A stretch of DNA of 64,000 nucleotides from Rosa chinensis (GCF_002994745.2 NC_037093.1:47472384-47536383); one strand, 5' to 3'. Shown: positions 48,004 to 59,661, counted from the first letter of the stretch. Program-made: numbers and translations. Notes: a model not told the origin generated them from the letters alone.

Positions 48004-48834
48004 ATTTATATAACGACAAATAATCACATACATTTACACATTCATAGTAACCTCCTAATACTAAATAGATTTCCAGTATGGTAAATAAAACCCTTATATG
48101 ACCCCCATCAAAAGATTTATCCACCCAGAAGCTTCCGGCAGGAGCTTCAATAAATATTCCGGGAATTAAACTACATTGGCTATATGCATCATTGTACCAC
48201 ATCAACTAGATTGCTCAACACCTTTACAATATTCTACTATGTAATCCTGGAAAGTTCGAAGCAGGAATACCACTCCTGCCCCGAACTGCTAAGGCTCCAT
48301 GTTTCTGGCGCACGTTTTATATGCTAATTTAACCACACGAAAAGAATGAAAGAACACTTTTTCAAGAAAATTCTTAATCACACATCGCACGCATACAACA
48401 GGCTGCAAATGCAGATCCATAGCGATTAATAAGGCACTCTGATTAAGATCTTGACATCCCAAGTACCATGAACCCTAAAATCCCTAACTAAAAGAATACA
48501 GACCAACAACATAACCAAGTCTGCTACAGACTTTACATATCAGCAATCCGTACAAAAACAAAGTCTTTCTTGTCAGAGAGTAAACAAAGACATATAGATT
48601 CCCAAAGTCCCATAGCAGACACCATCCTAAAATAGAACACAAAATCACACAAACTACTATTTTTGGCAATCAAGAAAAGAACCAAACCCTGGCCCAACCT
48701 ATCCATAACGATTTAGAATTCTCAACAGCTCAACCAACAAGAAAACATCAAAAACAAAAAAAAACAAAACCAAAAAAAAAAAAAAAAACAGATACAAAAA
48801 AACAAAGGAAGCAAATTTATGAACTTACTGCCAT
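44645..48834 (-). CDS. RIN4: RIN4-like (RPM1-interacting protein 4) immune regulator
   Basis: Four exons on the minus strand: 48834-48829 (only Met-Ala), 45765-45235, 44948-44766 and 44674-44645, giving 249 residues. Two NOI domains flank a long, polar, basic linker. The first is near the N terminus (QRSHVPKFGNWEGEENVPYT) and the second starts at about residue 183 (AAVPKFGEWDENNPASADGF). Both contain the [LVI]PxFGxW core that the AvrRpt2 protease family cleaves in RIN4. The C terminus SCCFPWSRK has the paired cysteines used for palmitoylation, so the protein should sit on the plasma membrane. RIN4 is a hub guarded by NLR receptors. The two-residue first exon and very long first intron are seen in sequence and match family architecture. 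Confidence 0.9.
47052..47118. repeat. compound (CA)n-(GA)n microsatellite
   Basis: CA run at 47052-47073, a short spacer, then GA run at 47082-47118, inside the RIN4-like first intron. Confidence 0.9.
47970..47998. repeat. (GA)n microsatellite
   Basis: GA run of about 29 bases in the same relative place of the next intronic repeat copy. Confidence 0.9.
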
Positions 48835-51668
48835 CTCTCCCTCTCCACCAGATTCAGAACAGCCCCAAAAAATGTCAGAGCCCAAAATTCAGCTCCTTTC
48901 ACCAAACCCACCACCAAATATCACAACACAAAGCTCCTCCTGCAAACCCTTCAAAGACCCACCAGAGAAAAACCCAAATTCAATTCTAGAGAGAGAGAAG
49001 GGGACCAGAGAATAATGAAGCAGAAGCTTTAGAGAGAGAAAGAGGGCGTTGTGGAGGGGTTTATCAACCATTGACGGACGCTACCCATCATGTTTGACCT
49101 TTCTCAAAAATGTTAAAAGTCTCTGTTTCTTCTGTGTTCAAACATCCCTCTCAACCCACGAGTTGGGTCGACTCAACTCAACTCGGAGACCATTTCTTTA
49201 ATGCTACGTGAAATTCTATTGGCAGGTAGTGTTTTTCCTGGTTAAACTCTGAAATTCCACATTTTTGGTGTTTAAAGTTTAAATCTTTTTGCACTCTTTT
49301 AGTTACCGCTGATCGTTTGGGTTGGGAAAGATTGAAGCTTTCGGTTTTTTTTTTTTCTTGGGGGTTTAATTTTGGTGGCGGCTGAGTTTAAACGGTGACT
49401 GTTAGAGTTGCGTTTAGGAAATTAGGCTGGGCTAGCTTGTCGGCTTCTGTGGAAACAATGCTGGTGACACATTTTCTTGTCGTTTTGTAGAGTCCTTTTC
49501 AATTTTTTATTTTTATTTTTTTATATATATGAATTTTCTTTTATGCTCTGTTCACACTGGTAACAACAATGGGGAAAGATGTAGATGTTGACAGGTTTGA
49601 TGAGAGTGTTGATGTTCCTGCAAGTGAATTTTCATTGGTGGTCTGAGCCTCTGAGAAGGTATTTGAGTTGGCTATAATTGGGTTCGTTCATGTATTGATC
49701 TTAAGTCGTACACCATGTCAATTATAGATAAACTTATAAATTGAAAATTGATTCATCAAGATTTATGATTAGATGTGCGGATTCGATTTTAACATGGGAA
49801 AAGATGAATGACATTGAACCTTACCAAATCAATAGATTTGCAAGGAAAAAGGCACAAGGCAACAGTGTCAAGGAGTGGCAAGAATGCAAGATCGATGAGT
49901 TTTGGGCAGCATGGGTGGGATCTATGGGATTGAAGAAGAAAGAAATGGAGGAGACAGCGTCGCATAAAAAAAAAAATATTAGATTTAGTATGTGTTTGAA
50001 TATTGCATTAATAAGATATATGTTACACATGTTGTTAAAGGTCGCATGTTAGTTTAATTTGGGTAAAATGTCGGACTAGTCTTGATAATTAACTCGACAT
50101 GATAATCATGATTCTATTTGTCCAAATCTAAAAAACAATGAAAATTGTATTACGCATGAGAATAAAAGAAAAGAAAAATACCATTATGTAGAATTAGAAA
50201 TATATCATGCTTGAAGAGAAATACCATAGTTGTCAATAACATCTTAGAGCATCTTTAGCATTTTTTTTAGTTAAATTTTAGCTAAAGTAGCTAAAAGGTC
50301 ATTTTGGCTAGCAATTTTAGAAATACGTATGTATCAATGCTCCATATTTTAGCTAATTTTAAATTTATATTATTTTTTAAATAAAGATGAAATATTTTAT
50401 ATGTATTTATAAATTATATAAAATAATTTAAAAGAAATGTTTTAAATTATAGAAAGTCTCATCTCGCAGTCGCTCTCTATATTCAGGAGCGAGATAGCTA
50501 AAAGTTATAATGGAGAGCCACTTAGAGCATCTGTAGCAATGCTAGCAATTTTTAAGTCAAATTTTAGCTAAAGTAGCTAAAAAGTCATTTTAGTTAGCTA
50601 CTTTAAAAATACGTCTGCATCAATGCTCTATATTTTAGCTAATTTTAAATTTATATTATTTTTTAAATGAAGAAATATATCATATTTAAAAAACCAAAGT
50701 TGATAATAACATCACATACATATATATTACTAATATTAGTAAATCGGCTTATCTTTAAATCATAAATGGAATAAACTCCCATTTTGAGACAAAAAAAAAC
50801 AATATCATTATGTGAAAATATATCATGTTTGAAAGGAAATACCATAATTGACAATAGCAGTTAATGCACGGACGTCGGTGGATCCGCTTATCATTTAAAT
50901 CATAAATGAATTTAACATCTATCCAATCCCTTCCACAGTCCCACCTATCAAATTGTCTAACAAGTTGCTTGTGGAACTGCTTTTTTCACATAATTGATTT
51001 GGAAAATTGGTTGCATTCTTGATCTCTTTCACATAACTTTTTTTTTTTTTTAAGAATAATCTCTTTCACATAACTAGAATCTCAAAGAAGAAGAAGAACA
51101 AGAGGCGGCTTGGTTTGACAAGTTTTATAAACCCATTAAACGTGGCGTGCACTAAGCTTGAATTAGCTACATTTCCTATTCCTATTTTAATAAATTTGAC
51201 AGAGACTTCTACCAGAGTCCGTAGAATTGGAATGTTTAGGGTTTAGTGTTGAAGCTGGCGCTGCACTCATTATGAACAAATAAATTATATAGAAAATTAT
51301 ATTGTAGCACATGACCAAAGATGTAAACACAGAAAACTCACTTTAAAAAAGATTTATACAAATAAGGACATGAGCCCAGGCCCAAAAGTCAAATGATGCA
51401 AGCCATACTCCCAAATTTAATGAAAACTGACCAAAATACTTGTGTTTCATCACAATTTACAGACATTTCCATTGACCCACCCAATATCCAATACAAAATC
51501 CTAGATTCCGTTTATTTCAGAAAAAAAAAAATTCCTGGATCCCGATCTGCCTCTAAACTCTTTGCTCTCTGCCTCTCCATCCACATTTGCCTAGATCGGC
51601 AAGAACGAAGCAAACAGAAAGAAAAAGGTTTCCCTTTTTTGTTTTGAATTTTTGTTTTGTTTTGGGAA
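48835..51668. other. RIN4-like promoter and intergenic DNA
   Basis: 48835-49100 is presumably leader and promoter (GA/CT-rich). Beyond that no convincing gene is visible. A 103-codon frame at 49741-50052 shows no recognisable domain. The stretch 51387-51668 resembles a 5' leader of the captured gene fragment that follows. Confidence 0.4.
50245..50670. repeat. two tandem copies of a MITE-like AT-rich repeat
   Basis: AGAGCATCTTTAGCA.. at 50245 and AGAGCATCTGTAGCA.. at 50524 start two similar stretches of about 150 bases. Both contain TTTTAGCTAAAGTAGCTAAAA and ATTTTAGCTAATTTTAAATT. GAGCATCT-type starts are common in plant MITEs. Confidence 0.65.
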
Positions 51669-52052
51669 ACGTCGTCGGAGGAAGAGAAGGTGTTGAAGGA
51701 GGCGAAAAAATTGTCGTGGGATGATCGGGTTTTCCATAAGAACTGGAAGGTGCGAAATATGATGGCTAGATTGTTGGGATAACTGGTTTGATTTTGACAA
51801 AACTTGATGGTTCTGCAAGAGGTGGCTGTGTGGCATGTTCACATCATCTTTGCCATATTATCTTATATTTTATTCATTGAAAGCATTCTCATGGATTTTT
51901 CAGAGCTTTTACTAATTCTACGATTGTATTCCTTTTAGGCTAGTGTGGTAAATGAGCTTGGCATCCGTATAAAGTTTGTAGGAGTTGGTGAAAGTGTAGA
52001 AGACCTACAATCCTTTGATGCAAAGGCTTTTGTGAATGCCATATTTTCGTAG
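51669..52052 (+). pseudogene. chimera of captured gene fragments: MOR1 N terminus joined to chloroplast FtsY C terminus
   Basis: From 51669 the frame reads like the first 30 residues of the microtubule polymerase MOR1/XMAP215 (SSEEEKVLKEAKKLSWDD, then HKNWKVRN), but the start codon is ACG. Right after this, in a frame shifted by one, 51773 onward reads VGITGLILTKLDGSARGGCV, the G-domain end of chloroplast SRP receptor cpFtsY. After a presumed intron (51835-51938, donor GC instead of GT) the frame reads ASVVNELGI..KFVGVGE..VEDLQ..FVNAIFS, ending at TAG 52050-52052. Two unrelated host genes are therefore fused here. Lost start, frame mismatch and changed donor make protein expression unlikely. 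The carrier transposon could not be identified. Confidence 0.82.
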
Positions 52053-52446
52053 CCTAAAGGGGTGGTGAGAGTCATACTTCCATCCCCAATTGAAGAGGTA
52101 GAGTACTATCAGAAGAAAGAAATCAATGTAGGCCGGAAGCAAAATAAGTTATGTCTAAAAGCACCAGGACACAAAGTTAAAACTTGCAGCGGTACAACTT
52201 GATGTTTTAGGTGACTGCTGCTGTGCAGAGTTGAATTGTGAGTCTTAAGTTCTATACGTTGGCAGCTCATTGAGATCATGATAGGAAGGGGTAAACAATG
52301 ACACCACAATCGATTATTTGATGAATTGAATTCTTTATTCTTTTTGGCACCTAATATCCAACTCATTCCTTTGAATGTAATATCAGTAATTTACTGTATC
52401 TTTGTTTCTGATGCCTAAAGATTTAATGTATGCCTTCAGTGGTGAA

Positions 52447-52860
52447 AAATGAAGAGTTTAATTTCCCAAATGCTTTAGTTCTTTTTTTTTTTTCCTTTTT
52501 TTTTCCCTGATTGTGTGGATTGCTCCTGCTCCTGCTACTGCCACCTCTCTTACTACTACTCTTGCTCCTGCTCCTGCTACTGCAAATGAAGTTGTTACTG
52601 AACCAAGGACACGTTTAGCAATAAAGAAGATAAATGAAGAGTTTAATTCCCAAATGCTTTAGTTCTTTTTTTCTAATTGTGTGGATTGCTCCTGCTACTG
52701 CTCTTACTACTGCTACTGCTAGTGGTCCTGCTCCTGCTCCTACTACTGCTAGTGCTAGTGCTCCTGCTACTGCTACTGCTACTGCTACTGCTAATGAAGC
52801 TGCTACTGAACCAAGAACATATTTAGTAACAAAGAAGAAAAATAAGTTTGACAAAGAGAT
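52447..52860. repeat. tandem duplication with CTGCT/ACTGCT simple repeats
   Basis: Two copies (about 52447-52629 and 52632-52860) of a unit beginning ATGAAGAGTTTAAT and containing a CCTGCTCCTGCTACTGCT-like tract. In one frame this would read as Ala/Thr/Pro repeats. The tract is longer in the second copy, as expected for slippage. Confidence 0.75.
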
Positions 52861-52894
52861 CTGAGATTCTCTCTCTTAGCAACGTGTAAAAGGA

Positions 52895-53015
52895 AGAGTA
52901 TGAGTGCAGTAGCAAGATTAGGCGATGACGAGTGCAGTAGCAGGATTGGACGAGTATGAGTACGGTAGCAGGATTGGATGAGTGCAGTAGCAGGATTAGA
53001 TGATGAGATTAGAGT
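52895..53015. repeat. short tandem repeats GAGTGCAGTAGCAGGATT
   Basis: Four imperfect copies of a unit of about 26-35 bases built on GAGT(G/A)C(A/G)GTAGCA(G/A)GATT. It continues the repeat-rich stretch. Confidence 0.75.
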
Positions 53016-53147
53016 AGTAGGAGAGTGAGGTTTTGTGAAGTAACATAAAGAGATTATTCTTAAGAGAAAAAAAAAAAAAACATAAACGGATTATTCTAAA
53101 AAAAAATAACATAAAGAATTATTCTCAGAAAAAAAAAAAGTAACATA

Positions 53148-53367
53148 AGGAGATTAGAAGTCAAAAGAAGTAGATAAAAGTAAAAAAGTAAATTAACTCA
53201 TGACATGTGACAAGTAGAGAGCAGATTGTCCTTATTTGTAATATTTAATCCTTATAAAAGGATTAGAAATCAAAAGAAGTAGTTAAGGGTAAAAAAATAA
53301 ATTAACTCATGACATGTGGCAAGTAGAAAGCACATTGTCCTTATTTGTAAGTTTTAGTCCTTATATG
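53148..53367. repeat. two-copy tandem repeat, 110-bp unit
   Basis: 53148-53257 and 53258-53367 share AACTCATGACATGTG and TTGTCCTTATTTGTAA at about 85% identity. It lies next to the captured-gene region. Confidence 0.8.
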
Positions 53368-55714
53368 TTTAATTCAATTTTTAGATGATGTATTTGTTAA
53401 GTCATCTTTTGTCAATAACTTATATGTAATTTGTTATAAATTATATAACTCTCTGCCTCAAATATGATTTTCCATTAATATATCGCATCGATTTCTTGGC
53501 TTTTCAATCACCTTAAAAAATGGCCATAATATTTCTGGCCTTCTTTGCTTGTTCTTAGTTCTTACATCATTGTGTTGGTTTTAATATTCCATTGACGAAC
53601 AAGATACCGCTTTGTCTTACCAGAAAAAATATTATGGCAGTTTGCCAACTAAGTTTAGTTTAATGAAGCGGTGAGTTGTTTCAGGGAGAAAATAAAAGAG
53701 GAAAATAGAGAGAGTACGTTTGGCTTTTATTGAAAATTCAACTTGTCAAAAACAAATGTACAAGTTGTGGAGAAAGGAACCATTCCTACGGGGAAGAGAC
53801 TTGGTTGACGTAGAAGTCTTGAAGAAAAAAATTGACCAAGAACACATGACACGTTAATTAGAGATTTGGGATCATCTATCATATGCAATATGTTTAAATC
53901 CTGGGATTTTGATTGTTAGGTTAATAACCCTAAATGTGATTACAGAACTTCTCTATTTACTAATGACCATATTGTTCTTACATTTATTCATACAAAAAAA
54001 CCATATTTAATTTACAATTATAAGAAGTTCGTCTACTATACGCTGGATGATATACTGCTAATGTAACGATGTGTTATTGTTTATATGTGTAATAAACAAA
54101 TTCTCTTGTGCAACCCACAAATCCTTCCCCACCTCCAGTTCCACAAAGTCTGCATCATATCATCATAGAATATCCTCATCAGTTTTATCATATGGGCTCA
54201 TCCTCATCATGTTCGAAAGGGATGGTCACAATAAGCATATTCTTGGTCTCTAACACAGCCATACAGAGTAGCCATAGGCTCGAAATTTCAACAATGTCGA
54301 AGGAAGAAATATGAGGAGTCAAGCTCTCTCATGGGAATGCTCCGAGCTCGAGGTCTCAACTTTCTAGGACAGACACATGCTTTGACGGTACTCAATATCA
54401 TGTATATGTGACAAAATAGCGGCCTGGTTGAACGTGAGAGTGGGTACAGTGTGCTAGTTAGCAATGCAGACATATGACGAGAACGAAGTCAATCATTGTG
54501 AAGAAGATTCAAGCCGAGGTTTTAATTTTCAATTTGGCCGAAAAAGAAGCATGAAAATAGAAAAATTAATTTATTGAGACATAATGTTAATATGACCGAT
54601 TAAATGATCAATCAACTACCAGTGTGAGCTCACAATTGATTGCTAGCGGAGCACAATTAATTGAGAATTTCTCATAATTTTTTTGGCATTTTGATCTCCT
54701 TATTTATTTTTTAATTTTTTTAAATTATTATAGTAAATAATCTTTAACTTACAACTGGCAAGTTAACAATTCTTAACATGAATTGTATTTACTATTTTTA
54801 ACTTATGTTTTGTTCATGTTTGTATGTTTTACTTTCCAATCTCATTAATGCTTTTCTAATTGAAACACGAACTTGGTCACTACCGTGTAAAAAAACACTA
54901 ACGGTCAAGACTCTTGTTATAAGTAAATTCAACATGACCAAACTCGGAGATTTTCTCTAGACTTTGTTGATATCTTGGTTGAAAGGGTTGAACGTGATCT
55001 TATTGTGTAGAAGAACTTGCAAGTACAACGTACAAGTTCAACCCAAGACCCTCTCAACAACACCAAAGAAGACAAATGTCGGCCTTTTCTTCTCTGGTCG
55101 GAAACGGACAAAGCTTGTAAGTAACAGAACAAATCTTCTACCGGACGAGAGAGAGATTTTGTTCTCTCGTTTTTGATTTTGGTTTTTCTCGAGTCAATTT
55201 CACTTTGACTGTAATTATTATTACCTTTACTCTTTCGCTCCCCAAACCCTTCATGAGCAGAAGAAAGCAAACCCATTTAGAAATACGCCTAAAGTAATTA
55301 ACATTTAAGTTTTATTTAACACTAAAATTACACCGCTTGTTAAATGAAAAGTCACTGACATTAGAAATGGGTTCTGTGCAGAAAAAGCTTCCTCCTTTCT
55401 ACAGTTGCCTAATTGCATAGATCTGTGATCTTCAAATCCCGCATTGTTTGGCCTAGAAACCCTTTCTGCGAACTGGGTTTGCCAAATTTGCCTGGAAAAT
55501 CACTACCCATTAACAAAAGCTTAGACTTTTGCCCAGCAGTTTGTTGTTCAAGCAAAGCTATAAAGCTATTTCTTCTCCAGTAGGAAAGGAACCAACAAGT
55601 CAGTCTGTGCTGTATAGAAGAAGCTTTCTACATCTCAAATCTCTTCACAAGTTCTCATCTTTTTCTGAGGCCCAGTTCAAGTTTTGTTAGAAAAAACCAG
55701 AAGCAGAAGCTGAA
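53368..55714. other. intergenic and leader of the BAP31-like gene
   Basis: No gene recognised in either strand: only short frames without domains. The last 200 bases are presumably promoter and 5' UTR of the BAP31-like gene. Confidence 0.45.
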
Positions 55715-57404
55715 ATGTATGAGTTGTTGATCCCTGTTGTGATTGCTGAGGCTGTTGTGGCATCTCTTATGTTGCTCAAGATTGGGCCTTTGAGAGAGCT
55801 TGTGTTGAAGATTCTGGATCAGCTCAAAGTGGGCAGAGGCCCAGTCACTCTGATTGGCATTGCTGGCACCATGGGTGTGATTCTCCTATCAAGATTCATT
55901 AGCATAGTCAAGATGCAGAACAAAGGTGAAAAGCTTGGGACTATGTCACCCATGGATCAGGTTCTTTACAGAACCCACATCCTTGAAGCTTCATTAATGT
56001 GTATGTTTCTGCTCTCTGTACTTCCTATATATCACAGTTGGATTATTGTTTAGGGTTTTCTTCAATTTTGTAGAATCTGTATATTGGTTATATATGAGTC
56101 TCACCCAGAAAAGTAGCATTAGAATTTGTCTAACACAATTAGTTTTGGTTAGACCCTCATTACTAGATTCTGTTGAGAAGAGTATGGTTTGGAATTTTAA
56201 GGGATTCAAGCTAGGCTTTCAATGCTATGGTTGTACAGTTTGACTGTGCTGTTATCATGTGGGTTGGTAGGGTATGTGTTAAAAGACTGGTGTGGATAAT
56301 TGTCAATACCAAACAAAGTTCTAAATGTGTGCATAATGAACTGGGCCGGGCAGTTTGTATCTGTAAGTGTTGATGAATCACCTTAAGATCTAAAGACTTA
56401 ACCTTTAGTTTCATGTCCTCTGCATTTTGTTGATCCAATATGAATTAGTTCCATTTGAGTTTCCCTTTTTCTCTGTAAACCTGTCAATGATTACAATTGC
56501 TATTTATCACAATTTGTATCACTCAATGAGTTATTGAGTATAGTAGGAAACTGAATGTTTGTCATAATTGTGAGATAAGTTTTACTCCCTAAAATCCACA
56601 AATGTTGAGCCCATCAACTAAATCAGGCATGGGAGTTGATGATTCTGAAACTGAGGCTATAATAAGCATTTATTAAAACTTCATCCTTATCTGTCATATA
56701 TGCTTGGTTAAAGATTTCTCTTATATTGTCTGTTTACTTTAGTTCATTTAGTAAAATGTATGCGTATTCTGTTTCCATGTAAGTTTAGGCAATAGTACAG
56801 TCGTCAACAACCCACACTGCAATACCTATGTTTACCACTATGCTTCCACCCTCTATGGTTTTGAACACTTACCAATAGCAGCAATGCTTATCATGCTTCT
56901 TATAGGTGTGTCTTTTTTATTACTGCCAAAATGGAATGCTTAAGTTGTTATAAAAAAGTCTGAAGTGATTCGTGTATATGGTGTCTGTACTGTGCTAAGC
57001 TACTATGTCTAACCACTGATGTCTCAATCTTGATATTGCATGCAGCTTTTGCTGTATTCCTTGGATTCATAATTGATCGAACACATGATTATCTTACAAA
57101 GCTTGATGGATTGACGAGTACAAAAGAAGAAGTTGACAGGCTTCAGAAAGAAAAGGTGCAGCTTACAGAAAAGGAAGAGAAATCTTCCAAGGAAATCAAG
57201 CAGCTGCAAGAAAAAATTGCAACTCTATCAGAGGATTTGAATAAGCTGAAGTTGGAGTGCGCGCAGAAAGATAAAGCTGTTGAAACTGCTGAATCCCATG
57301 TCACTTCCCTCCAGAAACAAGCTGCAGATCTACTTCTTGAGTATGACCATTTGTTAGAAGACAACCAAAAACTTCAAGCTCAGTTTGCAGGACAAAGGAG
57401 ATGA
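55715..57404 (+). CDS. BAP31-like ER membrane protein
   Basis: Two exons (55715-56000 and 57046-57404) around a 1,045-base GT-AG intron give 214 residues. The N-terminal half has three hydrophobic segments (about residues 4-22, 42-62 and 94-110), ending LEASLM|SFAVFLGFIIDR across the splice. The C-terminal half (about 118-212) is a charged coiled coil of Lys/Glu/Leu heptads with a basic end, AGQRR. This is the layout of B-cell-receptor-associated protein 31 relatives, which act in the ER as cargo-export and quality-control adaptors. The usual dilysine retrieval signal is not obvious at the C terminus. Plant family members are little studied. Confidence 0.85.
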
Positions 57405-57819
57405 AGAAATTTTGAAACCTAGTGACAGTTCTAATTTTGAGAACTATTTTGCCTTCAGGCGGTGTTTGTCAAACATCTCCTGCCAGAAATGGTCACTATT
57501 CGGCTGAAAATGGGGGATGTTGTTGAAAATTTTGTGATGCTCAAGAAGTGGAATTTGCAGTTTGACCATCTTTGCTTTGTTCTATGGTTTCCAGTTTTAG
57601 TTGAATATATCTTTCTAATGCATACCAGGTTCCAAAGATATCCCAATTTATATGATATCCTACAAATGCATGAAATTTTTGTCCAAATGACCTTGATGCT
57701 AATAGAAGATTACCGAACTTGTTAACATGGGGAAGGAGAAAATTGGTTCAGATCTTAAACCTCTTTTGTGTGTGTGTAGTGGTTATCAAAGTAGCAATGA
57801 AAATTTAAGTGTAAAGTTG
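57405..57819. other. 3' region between the BAP31-like and PPR genes
   Basis: Presumably 3' UTRs of the two convergent genes; a TG run lies near 57768. No gene recognised. Confidence 0.5.
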
Positions 57820-59661
57820 TTAAAGTAATTTGATAAATTTTCTTTGCTCTGAGGAATGTGCCTCTTCAAAATTATGCAACAGAGCCTCAGACTTTGGGAC
57901 ATATCCGATAGCTCTCATGTCATGATACAACTTATTCAGAAGTAGCATAATATCTTCATGGTGATGGTGGCTCTTATCTTCCATAAGAAAAGCATGGAGC
58001 TCTCCATTCACTTCCACTAGACTGTAGCCTGGAACTTTCTTCGTTCCCGTCTGTTTCATGATCTTCTTTGTACCAGCTACACCTTCCCATCTCCTTGCCA
58101 TGGCGTAAAAATTTGAGACCAAAGCATAAACTCCCAAGTCATCTGGATTGAACTCGAGGACCTTCTTTGCTGCAATTTCTCCGATGGAGAGTTTCCGATG
58201 ATTGTGGCAACCTGCCAGGAGGGCAACCCAGACAGCAAGCCCAGGTTCGGTGTTCATAGAAGCTATTAGCTCGCTAGCCTCTTCAACTCGTCCAGAACGA
58301 GCCAGCAGATCAACCATACAAGCATAATGTTTCTCCCCTGGAGGGATCTTGTACTTAGCGACCATGACATCGAACCAATGCAGGCCTTCTTCTACGAGAC
58401 CAGAGTGACTGAAAGCCGATAGAAGAGAAGCAAAAGTCGAATGATCAGGCTTTAAGTTCGTCTCTGTCAACTGGAGGAAGAGTGTTAGAGCTTCCTCTCC
58501 ACACCCATGAATCCCATAGCTGGCAATCATAGCATTCCATGAGATCAAGTCTCTGGAGACCATCTGATCAAAGAGAGCACGCGCATACGAAAGGGAACCA
58601 CATTTAGAATACATGTCAATGACTGCAGTACCGCACACTTGACCAATCTCAAGCCTTTTCAAAATATATCCATGAACGGATTTACCCAATTTCAACAGTC
58701 CAACCTGTGAACATGCTAGAAGTGAGCTTACAAGAGACGCTGACTCTGGCTCGAAACCACAACTCTGCATCTCTACGACCATTTCAAGCGCGTGCCCTGC
58801 AAAACCATTTTGAGCAAAGCCAGAAATCAAAGCACCCCAAGAAACGGCATTCCTGTAAGGCATCCTATTGAATACACAAGAAGCTAGCTCGAAATGTCCA
58901 CTCTTAGCATACATATCCACAAGACTTGTCTGAACCATAACATCCATTGGAATACCTCTCCTAATCATATACCCATGAACCGAAAGACCCAACCTCAAGT
59001 CCCCTAGACTTGCACAAGCCTGCACTAACCCCATCATCACAACCCCATCAAACTCCATTCCCTCATTTTGCATCCTCCTATACACCTCAACTGCTTCCAC
59101 TGGCCTCCCACTCTGCAAAAACCCTGTAATCATTGTTGTACAACAAACAAGATCCCTTCTAGGTATCTTGTCGAAAACCGCCACTGCTTCATCTGTTTTC
59201 CCACACTTTGCATACAAATTCAAAACAGAAGACGCCACAAACACGTCACCCTCGTACCCGCAACGCGCCGCCTTGGACCAAACTTCCTCACCCATTTTCA
59301 AGTCCAACATGCCTGCACATGCCTTGAGAGCACCAGTAAAGGTCGAGCTATCTGGTCTAACTCCCTCCGATATCATCCGAGAATACAAACTCAAAGCTTC
59401 AGATGGGCAATGCTGACGAGAATATGCGATTATCATGGCATTCCATGCATGTATGTTTCTTTGAGGCATTTCGTCGAACACCTTGCGGGCAGTTTCGGTG
59501 TCGCCAATGCTTGCATATGAGGCTATAAGTGGTGCGTTGGAGTTTGCATGGGTGATAGCACCAGTGACTATCATAAGGGCATGGATTTGAGCTACGGAGG
59601 GTTTGTGTTTGCAGGATAAAAGGAGAGGTCTGAGGCGGTTTGGCCATGGAAGTAACCCCAT
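57820..59661 (-). CDS. pentatricopeptide repeat protein, PLS class with E/E+ domain
   Basis: A single intronless exon of 613 residues, typical for plant PPR genes. After a short N terminus (RLRPLLLSCKHKPSVAQIHALM) come about a dozen PPR motifs of P, L and S type (for example ARKVFDEMPQRNIHAWNAMI, VSWGALISGFAQNGFAGHAL, ISWNAMIASYG). The E and E+ motifs follow (KVPGYSLVEVNGELHAFLMED..H, then HDMRAIGYVPKSEALLHNFEE). The DYW deaminase domain is absent. E-class proteins bind organellar RNA at specific bases and usually recruit a separate deaminase for C-to-U editing; the target cannot be read reliably here. Organelle is probably the mitochondrion, but the N-terminal signal is weak. No break was seen. 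Confidence 0.88.
   Translation of the reverse strand: MGLLPWPNRLRPLLLSCKHKPSVAQIHALMIVTGAITHANSNAPLIASYASIGDTETARKVFDEMPQRNIHAWNAMIIAYSRQHCPSEALSLYSRMISEGVRPDSSTFTGALKACAGMLDLKMGEEVWSKAARCGYEGDVFVASSVLNLYAKCGKTDEAVAVFDKIPRRDLVCCTTMITGFLQSGRPVEAVEVYRRMQNEGMEFDGVVMMGLVQACASLGDLRLGLSVHGYMIRRGIPMDVMVQTSLVDMYAKSGHFELASCVFNRMPYRNAVSWGALISGFAQNGFAGHALEMVVEMQSCGFEPESASLVSSLLACSQVGLLKLGKSVHGYILKRLEIGQVCGTAVIDMYSKCGSLSYARALFDQMVSRDLISWNAMIASYGIHGCGEEALTLFLQLTETNLKPDHSTFASLLSAFSHSGLVEEGLHWFDVMVAKYKIPPGEKHYACMVDLLARSGRVEEASELIASMNTEPGLAVWVALLAGCHNHRKLSIGEIAAKKVLEFNPDDLGVYALVSNFYAMARRWEGVAGTKKIMKQTGTKKVPGYSLVEVNGELHAFLMEDKSHHHHEDIMLLLNKLYHDMRAIGYVPKSEALLHNFEEAHSSEQRKFIKLL

Larger units (their letters stand above)
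46160..48400. repeat. diverged repeats in the RIN4-like first intron
   Basis: Related blocks recur near 46440-46720, 46840-47090 and 47735-47990, sharing CTCACCT..GCTTCAACAGTA and TTTCAAATGT words. A second pair, 46170-46330 and 47465-47620, keeps the same order at about 1.29-kb spacing. This looks like an old partial multiplication of intron sequence. Confidence 0.55.

Noticed and set aside
49741..50052. 103-codon plus-strand frame upstream of the RIN4-like promoter
   Set aside because: No domain or family recognised, no splice or promoter support; not called as a gene.
52634..52864. Ala/Thr-rich 76-codon frame
   Set aside because: Product of CTGCT-type simple repeats in a tandem duplication; no start context, no conserved domain and another copy nearby out of register.
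54929..55276. 115-codon minus-strand frame upstream of the BAP31-like gene
   Set aside because: Low-complexity composition with no recognisable domain; probably chance.
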